Below, one piece after another: positions 53,920 through 62,890 of a stretch of 64,000 nt of DNA. Source of the stretch: Amphiduros pacificus. Lineage: Eukaryota > Annelida > Polychaeta > Phyllodocida > Hesionidae. Positions within the stretch are counted from its first letter, which is position 1. Every line of letters begins with the position of its first letter. The translations under genes and the position numbers were made by a program. The stretch spans positions 16,032,536 to 16,096,535 of the forward strand of contig OX439004.1 in the NCBI GenBank assembly GCA_949316495.1, given 5' to 3'. Below the pieces are notes generated by a model. The model was not told the DNA's origin. It saw only the letters and a list, made by a program, of their open reading frames with translations, and searched no databases.

Positions 53920-54400
53920 ATATTTTGGAAAACAGCAGCCATACAGCTTGACAGCGGATGCCATATCAATATTCAGTGGGGCGAAATATCAGGTAACCCG
54001 GGAAAGGCAACGCCGATACGCGACACACTGTAATGGAATTAGCCAGATAAATGACAAGCCTACGACAGATATGACGACCAGATAGAGGAAAACGTGATCT
54101 CGCGGGATGACACCTGCCGCAGAACAATGCACCTTCTACGACATAGCCACTCACAAACAATATACATGTCCCTTGAGGAATATATAAGAGCCCCGCCGGT
54201 TGGCATTCCTGGCGTTCACTTGTCAGGCAAGTCAAAGAGATAGGTGACCTGTCCACTTGGCACCCACCTTGCTTGGAGCCGTTGACTGGTCTCCTTTCCT
54301 TCTTTGGAGCACGAGCGATTGGGACCCAGAATATACTACATCTGATGTAACCGAAAATCGACAACAGACCAACAGACAGAAACAGTTGTATACACCACAT
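17269..54400 (-). CDS. Nicotinic acetylcholine receptor-like subunit, whole gene (7 coding exons)
   Basis: Spliced gene for a pentameric Cys-loop cation channel subunit of the plasma membrane. Joining the seven exons gives 1599 bases, 532 residues plus stop; every junction is GT-AG and in phase. Order in the protein: signal peptide (about 1-25), basic and Gly/Asp-rich linker (about 30-84), N-terminal helix (about 92-105), ligand-binding domain (to about 300), TM1 303-327, TM2 333-353, TM3 361-385, cytoplasmic loop, MA helix and TM4 (about 500-526). The Cys-loop is Cys218-Cys232 (13 residues between) and the alpha-type vicinal pair is Cys282-Cys283. The pore has GEK at 330-332 and Leu at 9', as in cation-selective members. 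Asn-X-Ser/Thr sites are present in the extracellular domain. Aromatic residues of the transmitter site are mostly replaced, so acetylcholine binding is uncertain. Lophotrochozoans are known to carry greatly expanded nAChR families; this looks like a divergent member. Gene identity is sure; exons 1-2 are less certain. Confidence 0.93.
17775..18873 (-). other. Receptor intron 6
   Basis: 1099-base GT-AG intron within the TM3 coding region. Holds dispersed-repeat copy 2 at 18349-18394, just after a near-palindrome GCAGCTGTGCTGCAGCTGC. Otherwise nothing seen. Confidence 0.9.
18349..18394 (+). repeat. Dispersed repeat fragment (copy 2 of 2)
   Basis: TACGGATCAGTTCAGATTTC, TAGTCCTGCAAAGTTCAAAG, CTCCCC: the counterpart of 8809-8855, in the same orientation. 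Confidence 0.6.
18874..19412 (-). CDS. nAChR-like exon 6: Cys-loop, loop C, TM1, TM2, start of TM3
   Basis: The largest exon (539 bases), coding for residues 186-364. It holds the Cys-loop CDIDIAYFPFDEQHC, loop B (CPLLIGAYSYY), loop F (NGEWHVYG), the vicinal Cys pair (VLDCCPGKGYPHVVF), the pre-TM1 LRRRNKFY, TM1, the M1-M2 linker PPDAGEK and TM2 (ISLGISVLLAFTVFLLMIAD). Glu at -1' and Asp at 20' give acidic rings as in cation channels. Loop B Trp is Tyr239 and the first loop C Tyr is Leu280, while the second loop C Tyr (288) is kept. Acceptor TTCTTACAG; donor GTAGGT in phase 1. Confidence 0.97.
20779..21475. repeat. 13-bp degenerate minisatellite, about 53 copies
   Basis: Units of the type GTGGCCCATGCTG with GTGGTCTATGCTA and GTGACCCATGCTA variants in irregular order. 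Blocks such as the run from 21080 to 21235 contain an internal duplication of several units. Open frames (WWPMLVAHAGG types) come from 39-base blocks of three units. Confidence 0.92.
22455..22700 (+). repeat. Dispersed repeat A (copy 2 of 2)
   Basis: Colinear homologue of 13340-13575 in the same orientation; ends at TTCACCTTTGAAGTCA. Lies within intron 5. Confidence 0.65.
22840..23486. repeat. 41-bp minisatellite with two sequence classes
   Basis: First six units are class A (CAACTCACACAATTGTCTGG, then GGTACAATTACCAGCTCTCC); the next ten are class B (CATCTCAGACAGCTGTTTAA, then GGTACACATACCAGGTATACC). The classes align over the whole 41 bases but switch abruptly near 23100 with one intermediate unit. 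Class B units each contain CAGCTG and GGTATACC palindromes. Confidence 0.95.
23722..23831 (-). CDS. nAChR-like exon 5: loop A region
   Basis: A 110-base exon, phase 0 to phase 2, coding for residues 149-184 plus two bases of Gly185. EWTDERLTWDP is the family signature after loop D, and KIWLPELAVMNG corresponds to loop A (usual form WxPDILLYN). The loop A tyrosine is Met183. A glycosylation site Asn-Leu-Thr is present. Acceptor TTTAAACAG, donor GTAAGT. The 110-base length is the same as exon 4 of vertebrate nAChR genes, which supports the exon boundaries. Confidence 0.95.
23832..25592 (-). other. Receptor intron 4
   Basis: 1761-base GT-AG intron. Contains TGACGTCA at 24474-24481 followed by ATGGTG at 24489. 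No other feature supported. Confidence 0.9.
25593..25637 (-). CDS. nAChR-like exon 4: 45-base microexon (loop D)
   Basis: Fifteen codons reading DERSQVLTTTGLVIA, bounded by TTTTTACAG and GTAAGT, phase 0 on both sides. The family form is DEKNQVLTTNxWLxQ. The loop D tryptophan (Trp55 in alpha7 numbering) is Leu145 here. The 45-base length equals that of the conserved exon 3 of vertebrate nAChR genes. It is too short to be found by ORF length but is certain from the splice sites and the match. Confidence 0.93.
32691..32766. promoter_or_regulatory. CCAAT-box cluster with 20-base phasing
   Basis: ACCAAT at 32701, 32721 and 32761, with ACCAGT at 32741: exactly 20 bases apart, inside a TTAGACCAAT repeat. 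Another CCAAT is at 32695. A TATAAAAA lies just upstream at about 32664 and an ATG in good context (CAACATGGCGG) at 32796. Candidate NF-Y-type cluster or a decayed 20-bp repeat. Confidence 0.35.
38930..39388. repeat. 66-bp minisatellite of two alternating 33-bp units
   Basis: About seven dimers. Subunit 1 contains GCTAATACATGGTACTGCAC and ATCATGTGACAAT; subunit 2 contains GCTAGTATGTAGTACTACAC and ATTATGTGGCAAT. The halves are homologous but consistently different, so the dimer is the amplifying unit. Confidence 0.94.
40488..40600. repeat. TA microsatellite interrupted by GATTGTTG
   Basis: TA runs separated by GATTGTTG at 40511, 40534 and 40559 and ending at GATTGTTA (40594); a compound microsatellite beside exon 3. 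Confidence 0.9.
40700..40848 (-). CDS. nAChR-like exon 3: N-terminal helix and first beta strands
   Basis: Codes for residues 84 (split Gly) to 133. HEEKLLAYLFRDYDPVARAV is the N-terminal alpha helix and following loop typical of nAChR subunits (family form HEKRLLNDLF..YNPLVRPV). VYVYVDFVLLRIHGL is the first beta-strand region. An Asn-Ala-Ser glycosylation site lies just before the helix. The acceptor is TATGTCTAG and the donor GTAAGT; the end is in phase 0. The position matches exon 2 of vertebrate CHRN genes. Confidence 0.93.
40849..44451 (-). other. Receptor intron 2
   Basis: 3603-base GT-AG intron. Contains TGACGTCA at 41285-41292 with ATGGCG four bases away on the minus strand. No exon or other repeat recognised. 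Confidence 0.85.
44452..44568 (-). CDS. nAChR-like exon 2: low-complexity N-terminal linker
   Basis: This 117-base exon (phase 1 at both ends) codes for residues 46-83, flanked by two Gly codons split over the introns. It begins after a good pyrimidine tract ending CTTTCCAG and ends before GTAACT. The peptide starts basic (AKVRPKNRVNPNKGGR) and becomes Gly/Asp/Ser-rich (NDGGGDSGSMGSDALSSEFF). It joins in frame to HEEKLLAYLF of exon 3. Most nAChR subunits have only a few residues between signal peptide and N-terminal helix, so the linker is unusual. It has no recognisable domain. Because its length is a multiple of three it could be skipped without a frame change. Confidence 0.75.
45117..45129 (+). 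promoter_or_regulatory. CTCF-like motif CCACCAGATGGCG
   Basis: Fits the CTCF core CCASYAGRKGGCRS. Inference from motif only. Confidence 0.35.
45296..45376. repeat. TA microsatellite, about 40 repeats
   Basis: Uninterrupted TA run in intron 1. Confidence 0.97.
47435..48275. repeat. 23-bp minisatellite, about 36 copies
   Basis: Unit CCTTCCAGAGAAGCTTGAAG plus ATG, with AGCTAGAAG and ACTTTCTAGAGAA variants. The block starting at 47691 (AGATACTTTCTAGAGAAACT) recurs at 47990, 299 bases = 13 units later, with nearly the same variant order, so a 13-unit segment was duplicated. Confidence 0.96.
53879..53915. repeat. TA microsatellite
   Basis: TA run 350 bases 3' of exon 1 in intron 1. Confidence 0.95.
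54268..54400 (-). CDS. nAChR-like exon 1: start codon and signal peptide
   Basis: Codes for residues 1-44 plus the first base of codon 45. The start at 54400 opens directly into a hydrophobic stretch (MWCIQLFLSVGLLSIFGYIR) followed by a basic run (APKKERRPVNGSKQ). The ATG has A at -3. The exon ends before a GTGGGT donor in phase 1, which is what exon 2 needs. The frame stays open upstream to another ATG at 54502, but that start would put about 34 polar residues before the hydrophobic segment and has T at -3, so 54400 is preferred. Linking this exon to exon 2 across a 9.7-kb intron is an inference from phase, strand, signal peptide and the absence of another candidate; an undetected exon in between is possible. 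Confidence 0.62.
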
Positions 54401-57400
54401 TATCGAGATGCCTCTAGACGGGATAAGAGAAGACAACGAAACTTCAAGGCTCGTATCTATAATACACTGACTTTTATGCACAGGTGTCGGGGCATACACC
54501 ATTAATTATTAGAGTCGCCTTCCAATTTCTCCTAACTTCCATGTTGTGTATATAGAGAAAAAAGTATCAAGTACTTTGTGTCCCAACATAAATAATATAA
54601 TCGCACCAGATGTCATATTTCAATCCTTTTCAGAGAGCAGAGTCATATGTGGACACAATATTTGTTTCAAGGAAATGAGAACCAAACAATTGGTGGAGGA
54701 TTCATATTTGAAACAGTTGAAATCCAATTATTAGCTTCTGGCCCATATCCGCAGGTACCGTCCAAAGAGAACAACAACACAACTACACAAATGTATGACA
54801 GTGCCAAATTTATGAAAAGAGATATCGCAAAAGTAAAATTAGTTCAAACAAAATGTGTACATGGGCCTACCAATGATAGAGTGCAAGATCTGCAACCACT
54901 GAGGCAGTTATGATCATCAGATGATTGTTATGACCAACAGATGGCGATACATGACAACTTGTATGCGACAAGACAACTGCTTAATGTGGGAATGAAGCTT
55001 GGGAGCCAGGTGTTATCGTCATGATTATGACGTCACAAGATGGCGTGCCAAGGAGCAATGAAGCGGGCAAGTGACAGAGCTGGGACACACTTCATGCGCC
55101 AGGCACGTGGAAAACCCGCCTATATTAAGCAAACATTACTTCTCGAGGATTTCTTGTTTAAGAGGACCAGACAGTGACTTGAGAGGCATTAGCGCAGTCC
55201 TGGCCACGCTAAGGGAGCATGCGCAGAGGACCACAGGAAGGCAGAGGCAGTGGTAATTACAGAAGGTGAAGCAAATGGATGACGACTTGCAGCACATCTG
55301 TTCTGTCTGTGCAAAAGGTCCATGTCTTGTTGGATGGGACAGGTTGCTCGGGAAATGGATAATCAACACCTTGTTTATATCTTAGGACCCTTCTCCTACA
55401 TTTAAGATGCCCTCTAAATGACCTGGCGACTTGAAGTCGGGAGATTTAGCACGTGTTTCACATATATATCATCCACAGGTCATCAGTTATAAGGTCAACC
55501 CGGCACAAAGCATCAATTAGTGATTCACAAAATAAGGCAATCCTTCCTGGCAACTGATCACCAGGATATAAAGCTCACAATCTCGAGAGCAGGCGGCTTA
55601 ACCACATGTTTATAGCAGGTTTTCTCACTTTTATCCAGGGCATTTACATATTTATGTTAATAGTTGAGTTGGCTCCCAGTCAATGCCTCTTAGGCTCTGT
55701 TCATTTACATAATCAGTCAGATGCTTAACTGCAGCAGTTAGATGCTTAATTGCAGTAACATGGAGAACTTATTGACGATTTAAAGCTTGTTTTCGCACTA
55801 GGCAAAGGGTTTTTCATCGTTATATACTTATGTACTATCTAAATAGTATAATTCAAAAGGTATTAAAACTATAAGCGTCATGCTGACGAATTCCGATGCA
55901 TCTTACATCTAATCAAGGTCAAAGGTCATCTGAATAAAAAGAGCCTGTATCTTGCATTGCGTTTTGAAGTTTTATTTTGCTCTCTTCCAGTTTATATCGC
56001 ATCATGATTTATAGATATCATACTTATCTTCATTGCCTTACCCAACGACTTACAACGATAATATCTCAAGATGGCAAATTAATTAATCAATTATTGTTAT
56101 TATTTTTATGGAAGCTAATCTAGTTTTTATTGCGCCCATCAAGGGAAGTTGATTAAGAAAATGTAACTTTGGTAAGAAGATCTAGCAGTGTGCGCAGTCG
56201 CGGAAGCTGCTCAAATCTCGTTATTCACGGCACGTCACGTCAGAAAAGCGAGACATCATAATATTGTGGCATAAAACCCAAACTTGCCTTGTTTGAATCC
56301 CATAACTCATTTCAAAATCCAAATTAATTGTCTTCTTTACTATCATTCAACCCATTCATCATTATATTTCAATAAAAAGTGTCATTATTTTTAGAAGCTT
56401 GCAGTGGTGTCTGAACAATTTGTTTTCTTACGTGGAAAACCCTAGCGACTTTTATCCTGTCAGTCCGAATTCCACTGAATGTGCAAAATGTGGTATAGTC
56501 ATGCCTACTATGTGTTTAAACTATTCTTGGCTATGTATGCTAATTAAACTAAAACTTTTTTCTATTTCAGTTTCTTGGTAACAAACAATATGATCAATAG
56601 TGGAGACCCAGCAGGACACTATCATGTTCTTTTTGCATGCAATGAGTTTAAAGCAGGGAAAGCCATCAAGCTTGGACACGACGAAGGAAAGCCAGAAGCA
56701 AACGTATGCACAGACATATGTCTAAATTGCATGATGGGAAATCACGTGATAGGGCGCGATGACGTGAAATTGATATGATCTGATAGAGGGCAAAGTATTA
56801 AGTAATTACCATTTTCCATGATGGATCTTTGTGATAAAATGGCATGTGTATAATAGACCTTTGAAATGACGTCATTAGAAGGGGGCAATGATGTTACTTA
56901 CTTCCGGTAGTATCAGGTAATGGCAAAGAAACAATATGGCCCCAAAATCGGTATGCATGAAACCTATAGAGTAATACAACTGGAATGACATAATTTCCCT
57001 TTCTATCTATGAATTATATGATACTTTTTGTAAACTTTTCAAGAAACTGGTACAAAAAAGACACCTTACTTCAGGGACCTTTTAATTAGTTTGTATAATA
57101 CCTGTTCTTCAGCCAAAATATTCATGACCATGAGTTAAGTAATGATGACAAACTGTTGCTGTTGCTTTCATCACTAGAAATGGGAGACGTTGAACATGAA
57201 ATGGGTAGTAAACGACTTCCTATTGCAGTGGATATATAGCGCCACTTTTGCCCTGTATAGAGGGAGCCAAAAAGTGAACTCATTCTCCATTTTATTCAAA
57301 TATTCATAAAAATGATATAAGCCTGTTTCCCCCTCCCCCATATTGCAAACAAAAAATAAATGTATTTGTGTTAACATTTAAACCATTTGTTATCATAAGT

Positions 57401-58889
57401 TTTTTTTCTATTGCGGATTTGGTCCATTTGATTGATTACATTTACAGATATCCCTAAGAAGGTAAACAGATTTCGTTGGACTTAAGCAAGGTGAGCAAAG
57501 ACTAATCAATTAAATTGGCAGACTTTATTTTCACTTTTTGTTCAGTGTCAGCTTTTCCATGCAGTATGATATTCATATTCATAAATTAACCACTTGTATT
57601 TGTTCACAAAAGTTCAGCATGCCATTTCCCTCTAACATCCCAAACAAACTGTTCCAAATTGCTCTAATATTGTAAGTTGTAAAAGGATTCGGATGAACAA
57701 GGAATCTATGATGTCTTATTTGAAAAATCCAGATGATTAGTAAAAGCACAGAAATAGGCGTTTTATTTTTAAGGTCACATCAAGGTCACTGGCAATACGT
57801 CATAAAAATAGAATACATAATTCAACATTCAATCATCTATCATTTGTAGATGTATCTCATACAGTAAAAACGTTTTAGGTCTATGTATCATTTCCACTGA
57901 TGATGCTAATGCGTAAAACACAAGACTGACCAGTACTCACTTTATAAAGTGCCCTACCAATATATGTTTATACCTTTTTCACAATATAATTAAACTAATA
58001 GCATGGTTGAGTGAGGGATTAATGTTGGTTTATTAACCAAGCAAACGTCTTTCTAATTTCTAATGTAGAAGCTTGTTTCATTCCGCCAGGGGCTAGCGTT
58101 GCTGAGACGGTGCATGTTGCACTGTGCTCTTATATAGGTGATCTTCTGACACCAGACTATAAAAACCAACACCTAAATCCGCGCCTCAATCCTGCTGAGC
58201 GGAAAATATCAGACAGTTTGATGTTTAAATTGCCAACATGGCATATTGTGAAGACAGACTGGATGTATGGCACCATAAAAGGCCTTAAGCCAGAAATCTG
58301 GCTTGGTGTGTCAGGGCAGAACCCAGCACGGTTAATGCTCTCTTCACCGTGTCACAGCATCACATAAGTCAACTTTACATCCCATCACGCAACGGCATTT
58401 ACTGCGGAGCTGCAACATGGCTGCACACACACATACACATCCTTAGTCTGCTCCTTATCACTTGTTGTACGCCAGCCATATAAGTTTGCAATTTCCTGGT
58501 CAAACGGCAGAATCATGGTCATTTGCACAAAGGCTAATGATGTGTGCACCAGTTTTAGCAGTTCTGGTGGAAACAAAGCTAATTATTGAATGTCACTCGG
58601 GTCATAGTAGTGTTTATCGGAACTCCGCAGCTAATGAGATATCACGATCTGATTGGCCCTTGGAGTTGCGGAAACTCAAATTTTGACCTGCTGGTGAAAT
58701 ATGGCATTATTGGATCCTATTTCCGTCCTTGATTCATTGTTAAAGAACTGATGAATATAGGATATTAAAAGAGTCTTGGTGATTTAGTCACACGTCTGAA
58801 CAGGACGAATTATCGCGATGACTTGCTTAATACATCAATTATATCTAAGTATCAAATAACACACTTTGATTAAGCTTCCATATAATAAA
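54401..58889. other. Upstream of the receptor; no other gene seen
   Basis: Contains the composite site above and another TGACGTCA at 56867-56874. Frames such as 56575-56778 and 58110-58367 on plus have no recognised domain. A weakly tRNA-like stretch was not supported. Confidence 0.5.
54934..55045 (+). promoter_or_regulatory. CTCF-like motif and CRE-ATGGCG composite upstream of the receptor
   Basis: CCAACAGATGGCGA at 54934-54947 and TGACGTCACAAGATGGCG at 55028-55045, about 530-650 bases upstream of the predicted receptor start codon. Both motif types recur around this gene. A promoter role is an inference; no transcription start is visible. Confidence 0.35.
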
Positions 58890-59500
58890 CTCTTCTGACT
58901 GAACTCATTGCACTCAGCAAGCCAGAGTATGACGTGCAATATGTGAGAACCCTTCTGATTTAACTTATTGCACTCAGCAAGCCAGAGTATGACGTGCAAT
59001 ATATGAGAAACCCTTCTGATTTAACTCATTACACTCAGCAAGCCAGAGTATGACGTGCAATATATGAGAAACCCTTCTGATATAACTTATTGCACTCAGC
59101 AAGCCAGAGTATGACATGCAATATATGAGAAACACTTCTGATTTAACTCATTGCACTCAGCAAGCCAGAGTATGACGTGCAATATATGAGAAACCCTTCT
59201 GATGTAACTCATTGCACTCAGCAAGCCAGAGTATGACGTGCAATATATGAGAAACACTTCTGATTTAACTCATTGCACTCAACGAGCCAGATTATGACGT
59301 GTAATATATGAGAAACACTTCTGATTTAACTCATTGCACTCAGCAAGCCAGAGTATGACGTGCAATATATGAGAAACACTTCTGATTTAACTCATTGCAC
59401 TCAGCAAGCCAGAGTATGACGTGCAATATATGAGAAACCCTTCTGATTTAACTCATTGCATTCAATAGGCCAGAGTATGACGTGCAATATGTGAGAAATG
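58890..59500. repeat. 61-bp minisatellite, 10 copies
   Basis: Unit contains GATTTAACTCATTGCACTCA, GCAAGCCAGAGTATGACGTG and CAATATATGAGAAA. Copies are about 61 bases apart from 58926 to 59475. Nine of ten keep GACGTG; one has GACATG. Confidence 0.95.
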
Positions 59501-59599
59501 AGCATAATCAACTGCATTGAATTCGTGTACTGACGGTTCTATATTCAAAGATATTTAAGCAAAACCATTAGCACAGGAAGCCCTCACACTATGAGTCTG

Positions 59600-59920
59600 A
59601 CACTATGATGTATAAGTCTGACACTATGATGTCTGAAAATATGATGCCCCTATTTGTCCGACACTGTGATGTCCCTATTTGTCCGACACTATGATGTCCC
59701 TATTTGTCCGACACTATAATGTCCCTATTTGTTTGACACAACCACTCCCCTACCTGTTTTAGATCACGATGTCCCTATTTGTCTGAGAATATGATATCCC
59801 TATTTGTATCAGAATATGATGCCCCTATTTGGTTGAGAATATGATGCCCCTATTTGCCCGACACTATGATGTCCTTATTTGTTTGATACAACCTTTTCCC
59901 TACTTGTTTGAGACTATGGT
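59600..59920. repeat. 25-bp degenerate minisatellite, about 11 copies
   Basis: Unit ATGATGTCCCTATTTGTCCG plus ACACT, with ATGATGCCCC and GTTTGAGA variants. More decayed than its neighbours. Confidence 0.88.
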
Positions 59921-60118
59921 GCCATTCTCACTGATACTGTGGGGTCTCTTTGTGAATGAAACTTTTGTTCTCGTATCCGTGCATATCCTCCGTCCCTTAA
60001 CAGACTTGCAGATGCCTTAGGCCAAGCATAACATAACAAATTTTCTATTACTCATTTTCGCCAACAAAAGTACAATACAAAATACAATATCATTGAACCT
60101 GGAGCAGTCCCGTATACT

Positions 60119-60845
60119 CTCTACCACCATCCACCACCCTCCAGCACCCTCCAACACTCTCTACCACCCTACACCACCCTACACCACCCTAAACCACCCT
60201 CTACCACCCTCCACCACCCTACACCACCCTACACCACCCTACACCACCCTCCACCACCCTACACCACCCTACACCACCCTCCACCACCAGCCCCTACCAC
60301 CATCCACCACTCTCCAGCACCCTCCACCACTCTCTACCACCCTCCAGCACCCTCTACCATCCCCCACCAGCCTCTACCACCCCCCAACACCCTCCACCAC
60401 TCTCTACCACCATCCACCACTCTCTACCACCCTCCACCACTCTCTAACATCCCTCACCACACTCAACCGGCCTCTACCACCCTCCACCACTCTCTACCAC
60501 CCTCCACCACTCTCTACCACCCTCCATCACCCTGCACCAGCCTCTACCACCCTCCACCACCCTACTTCACCCTCCACCACTCTCCACCACTCTACACAAC
60601 CCTACACCACTCTCTAACATCCTACAACAGTCTCCACCACCCTCCACCACTCTCTACCACCCTCCACCACCCTCTACCAACCTCCACCACATTCCACCAC
60701 CCTCCACCACTCTCTACCATCCTACAGCAGTCTCCACCACCCACTACCATTCTACACCACCCTCCACCATCCTTCACCACACTCTACTATCATACACCAT
60801 TTTCTTCTCTCTCTACCACCCTCCACCACCCTCCACCATCCTACA
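60119..60845. repeat. 10-bp C-rich minisatellite
   Basis: About 70 degenerate units of CCACCCTCCA / CCACCCTACA / CCACTCTCTA. The plus strand is almost free of G; the minus strand therefore has GGG runs at 10-base spacing (GGGTGGTGTAGGG), which fits the G3-N7 quadruplex rule. The plus-strand frame of 174 codons is a product of the repeat. Confidence 0.95.
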
Positions 60846-62890
60846 TGATGACAGTAAAATAAGAATACATAGCAGACATCAGTGCAGAATATATCAGGAG
60901 CTCCGACCAGCTAACATGATAAAGCAACTCTTGCTAGGCTGTATCAAATATTTAGATATGAGAGGAGTACAGTGGCTGAGTTGTGTGCTCAAGTCCAATG
61001 TGTCGGACGGGACTGTCACACCGAGGGCGGGAAACCAAAACCCGCACATGACAGCTTGTTCTTCCCATATTCAACAATCTGGACAAGTCATGAGTTTCTC
61101 TGGTCTACTCACCATACAGTAAATTCTCAGCTCGATAGTGGTGTATAGATATATCTTTGACAAGCAGACAGGAGACAGGGAAAATACGGCATTCATAACC
61201 GGGCACTTCCAATCAATTAATATTTCTGGCTTTTGAAAAAAGAAGAAAAAAAAGAAAAAAAACTACACTGCGTATTTCTGTGACAGAAAGATGGGTCTTT
61301 AATAATGTCTTGTCCAGAAAGTAATTAGCATGAAAAAAGAACAGGCAGTTGCAAGTTAAATAGACACACACATGTCTAATCAATGCTTCATTTCTAAAAA
61401 TAAAGTGCGATGCAAATAAACAATCTACAATGTCAAGGAGTATTGCTATTTTTAAATGGTTGCTCTGGGAAATCAATATCCCAGGAATACGGCAGAGACA
61501 ATTTGGAAATTATTCATACACACACAAAAATTACTAGTAGATAATATGCTGTGAGGCCTCATACTGGGTGTGTAGAGAATCTATTTATAAAGCTGAATGG
61601 TGGGACATGTGCCCCTACTCCACCCCATCTTTCACAGCAAAGCACGCATCCCTCTTGTTTCACTGGGCTTTATTGTGATGCAATGATACAAGGGTTAATG
61701 TGGGCCATTTACTGCGCAGGACAAGTTTTTGTCATGTTATAGATCTACGGTTCATGCCATTTTACAGAACGACACAGGCATGATATAAAAAGCAATAACC
61801 TTTGGAACGTTGAAATAAAAGTTACTTCACTACAGCTTCATCTGGTGCTTATCATATACTTATCAGAATAGATTGGAACTTATGTAAATAATACCAGGTG
61901 TGTTCATAAAAAATACTTTATCAAATACAAAACAAAAACCGTAGGTAATTATCCCGCAGTTTCAAGCTGGCAACGTCTTCATATTGCGAAGGTATATCAT
62001 GTGGGCCCAAATGTAGGGGACAGTTGAGCCTCTAAGTCACATAAATTACACGCGAATGAATGTAGCAGATGTGATGGGCCTCGCCCCCCTGGTATAAGTC
62101 AGTGTGGTAAGAAACTATCAAGGTGTCATGCATAAATTATGTCTCTAACAAAATATTGCTTCCTTCACTGGAGAAGTCGCGAGGGAGTAAATGACTCAAC
62201 TATGCTATGCTTTGCTACCTCTAGTCAACTAGTCATAGTCAGGTAGATAAGTCCAATGTTTGTGCACTTTTGGAAACAAGCACCAAACTTGGCATGGTTG
62301 TACATTGGATCATTGCGAATCATTCTGGATATAGAAACACTTTGGCAGCGCCCCCTGGTGGCCGGTGGCGCCACCTGTACTTTTACACTTTCTCAATTTG
62401 AAGTACCCTCAGAAAAAAAATCATAACTTCTTTAATATTTGAGATATTTCTATTCTGATTCAAGATTTGGAATGTAGGAAATATTCCCTAACAATTATTT
62501 AATGACAATAAAGACATTCCATGCATATTTGATCTCCTTTGTAAACATTTTTTACCAAAAATCTTAATTCTTGTCCATGTTTTCCTGGAAATATTGGAAA
62601 TAAGGATACAAAATATTGCTTATATGTTTTTCTGTTCAATAGATTAAAGTTAGTTACTACACTTATGAATCTAAAACTTCATTCAAAATGAAAATTGATT
62701 GAACAGAAAAGAAGTTATGCAATTTACAACAATGGTACTTTCTCAGTTTCGTATTTTATCCTGTATCTATATTTAACAATGTGTAAAATATAAAATCTAA
62801 CTTGTCATTATTTATGATATTTATGTTCCCTACGATTATAATGCCATGGAATAAGTATCACTGGTATCTACCTGTACAGCAGAAAATTTG
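60846..62890. other. Spacer 3' of the FEN1-like gene; no gene seen
   Basis: Contains an A-rich tract (about 61232-61262) and a strong CTCF-like site at 62348-62361. The last kilobase is probably the 3' untranslated or flanking part of the edge gene, but no AATAAA was seen near its stop. Confidence 0.5.
62348..62361 (-). promoter_or_regulatory. Strong CTCF-like motif CCACCAGGGGGCGC
   Basis: The plus strand reads GCGCCCCCTGGTGG, the canonical vertebrate CTCF core in reverse. It is followed by a perfect palindrome GGTGGCGCCACC. Motif only. Confidence 0.45.

Larger units (their letters stand above)
44569..54267 (-). other. Receptor intron 1
   Basis: 9.7-kb interval between the signal-peptide exon and exon 2, with GTGGGT...CAG ends. 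Holds a CTCF-like motif (45117-45129), a TA tract of about 80 bases (45296-45376), a 23-bp minisatellite and another TA tract (53879-53915). Confidence 0.65.

Noticed and set aside
54401-54502. Receptor start at the upstream in-frame ATG (54502)
   Set aside because: It would bury the signal peptide behind about 34 polar residues and has poorer start context; not excluded, but less likely.
60093-60617. A Pro/His/Thr-rich 174-codon protein
   Set aside because: It is a translation of the 10-bp repeat; composition and period follow the DNA repeat.
60965-61050. Another SINE-like stretch (CAGTGGCTGAGTTGTG)
   Set aside because: Only a box A-like string; the rest does not align to the intact SINE well enough.
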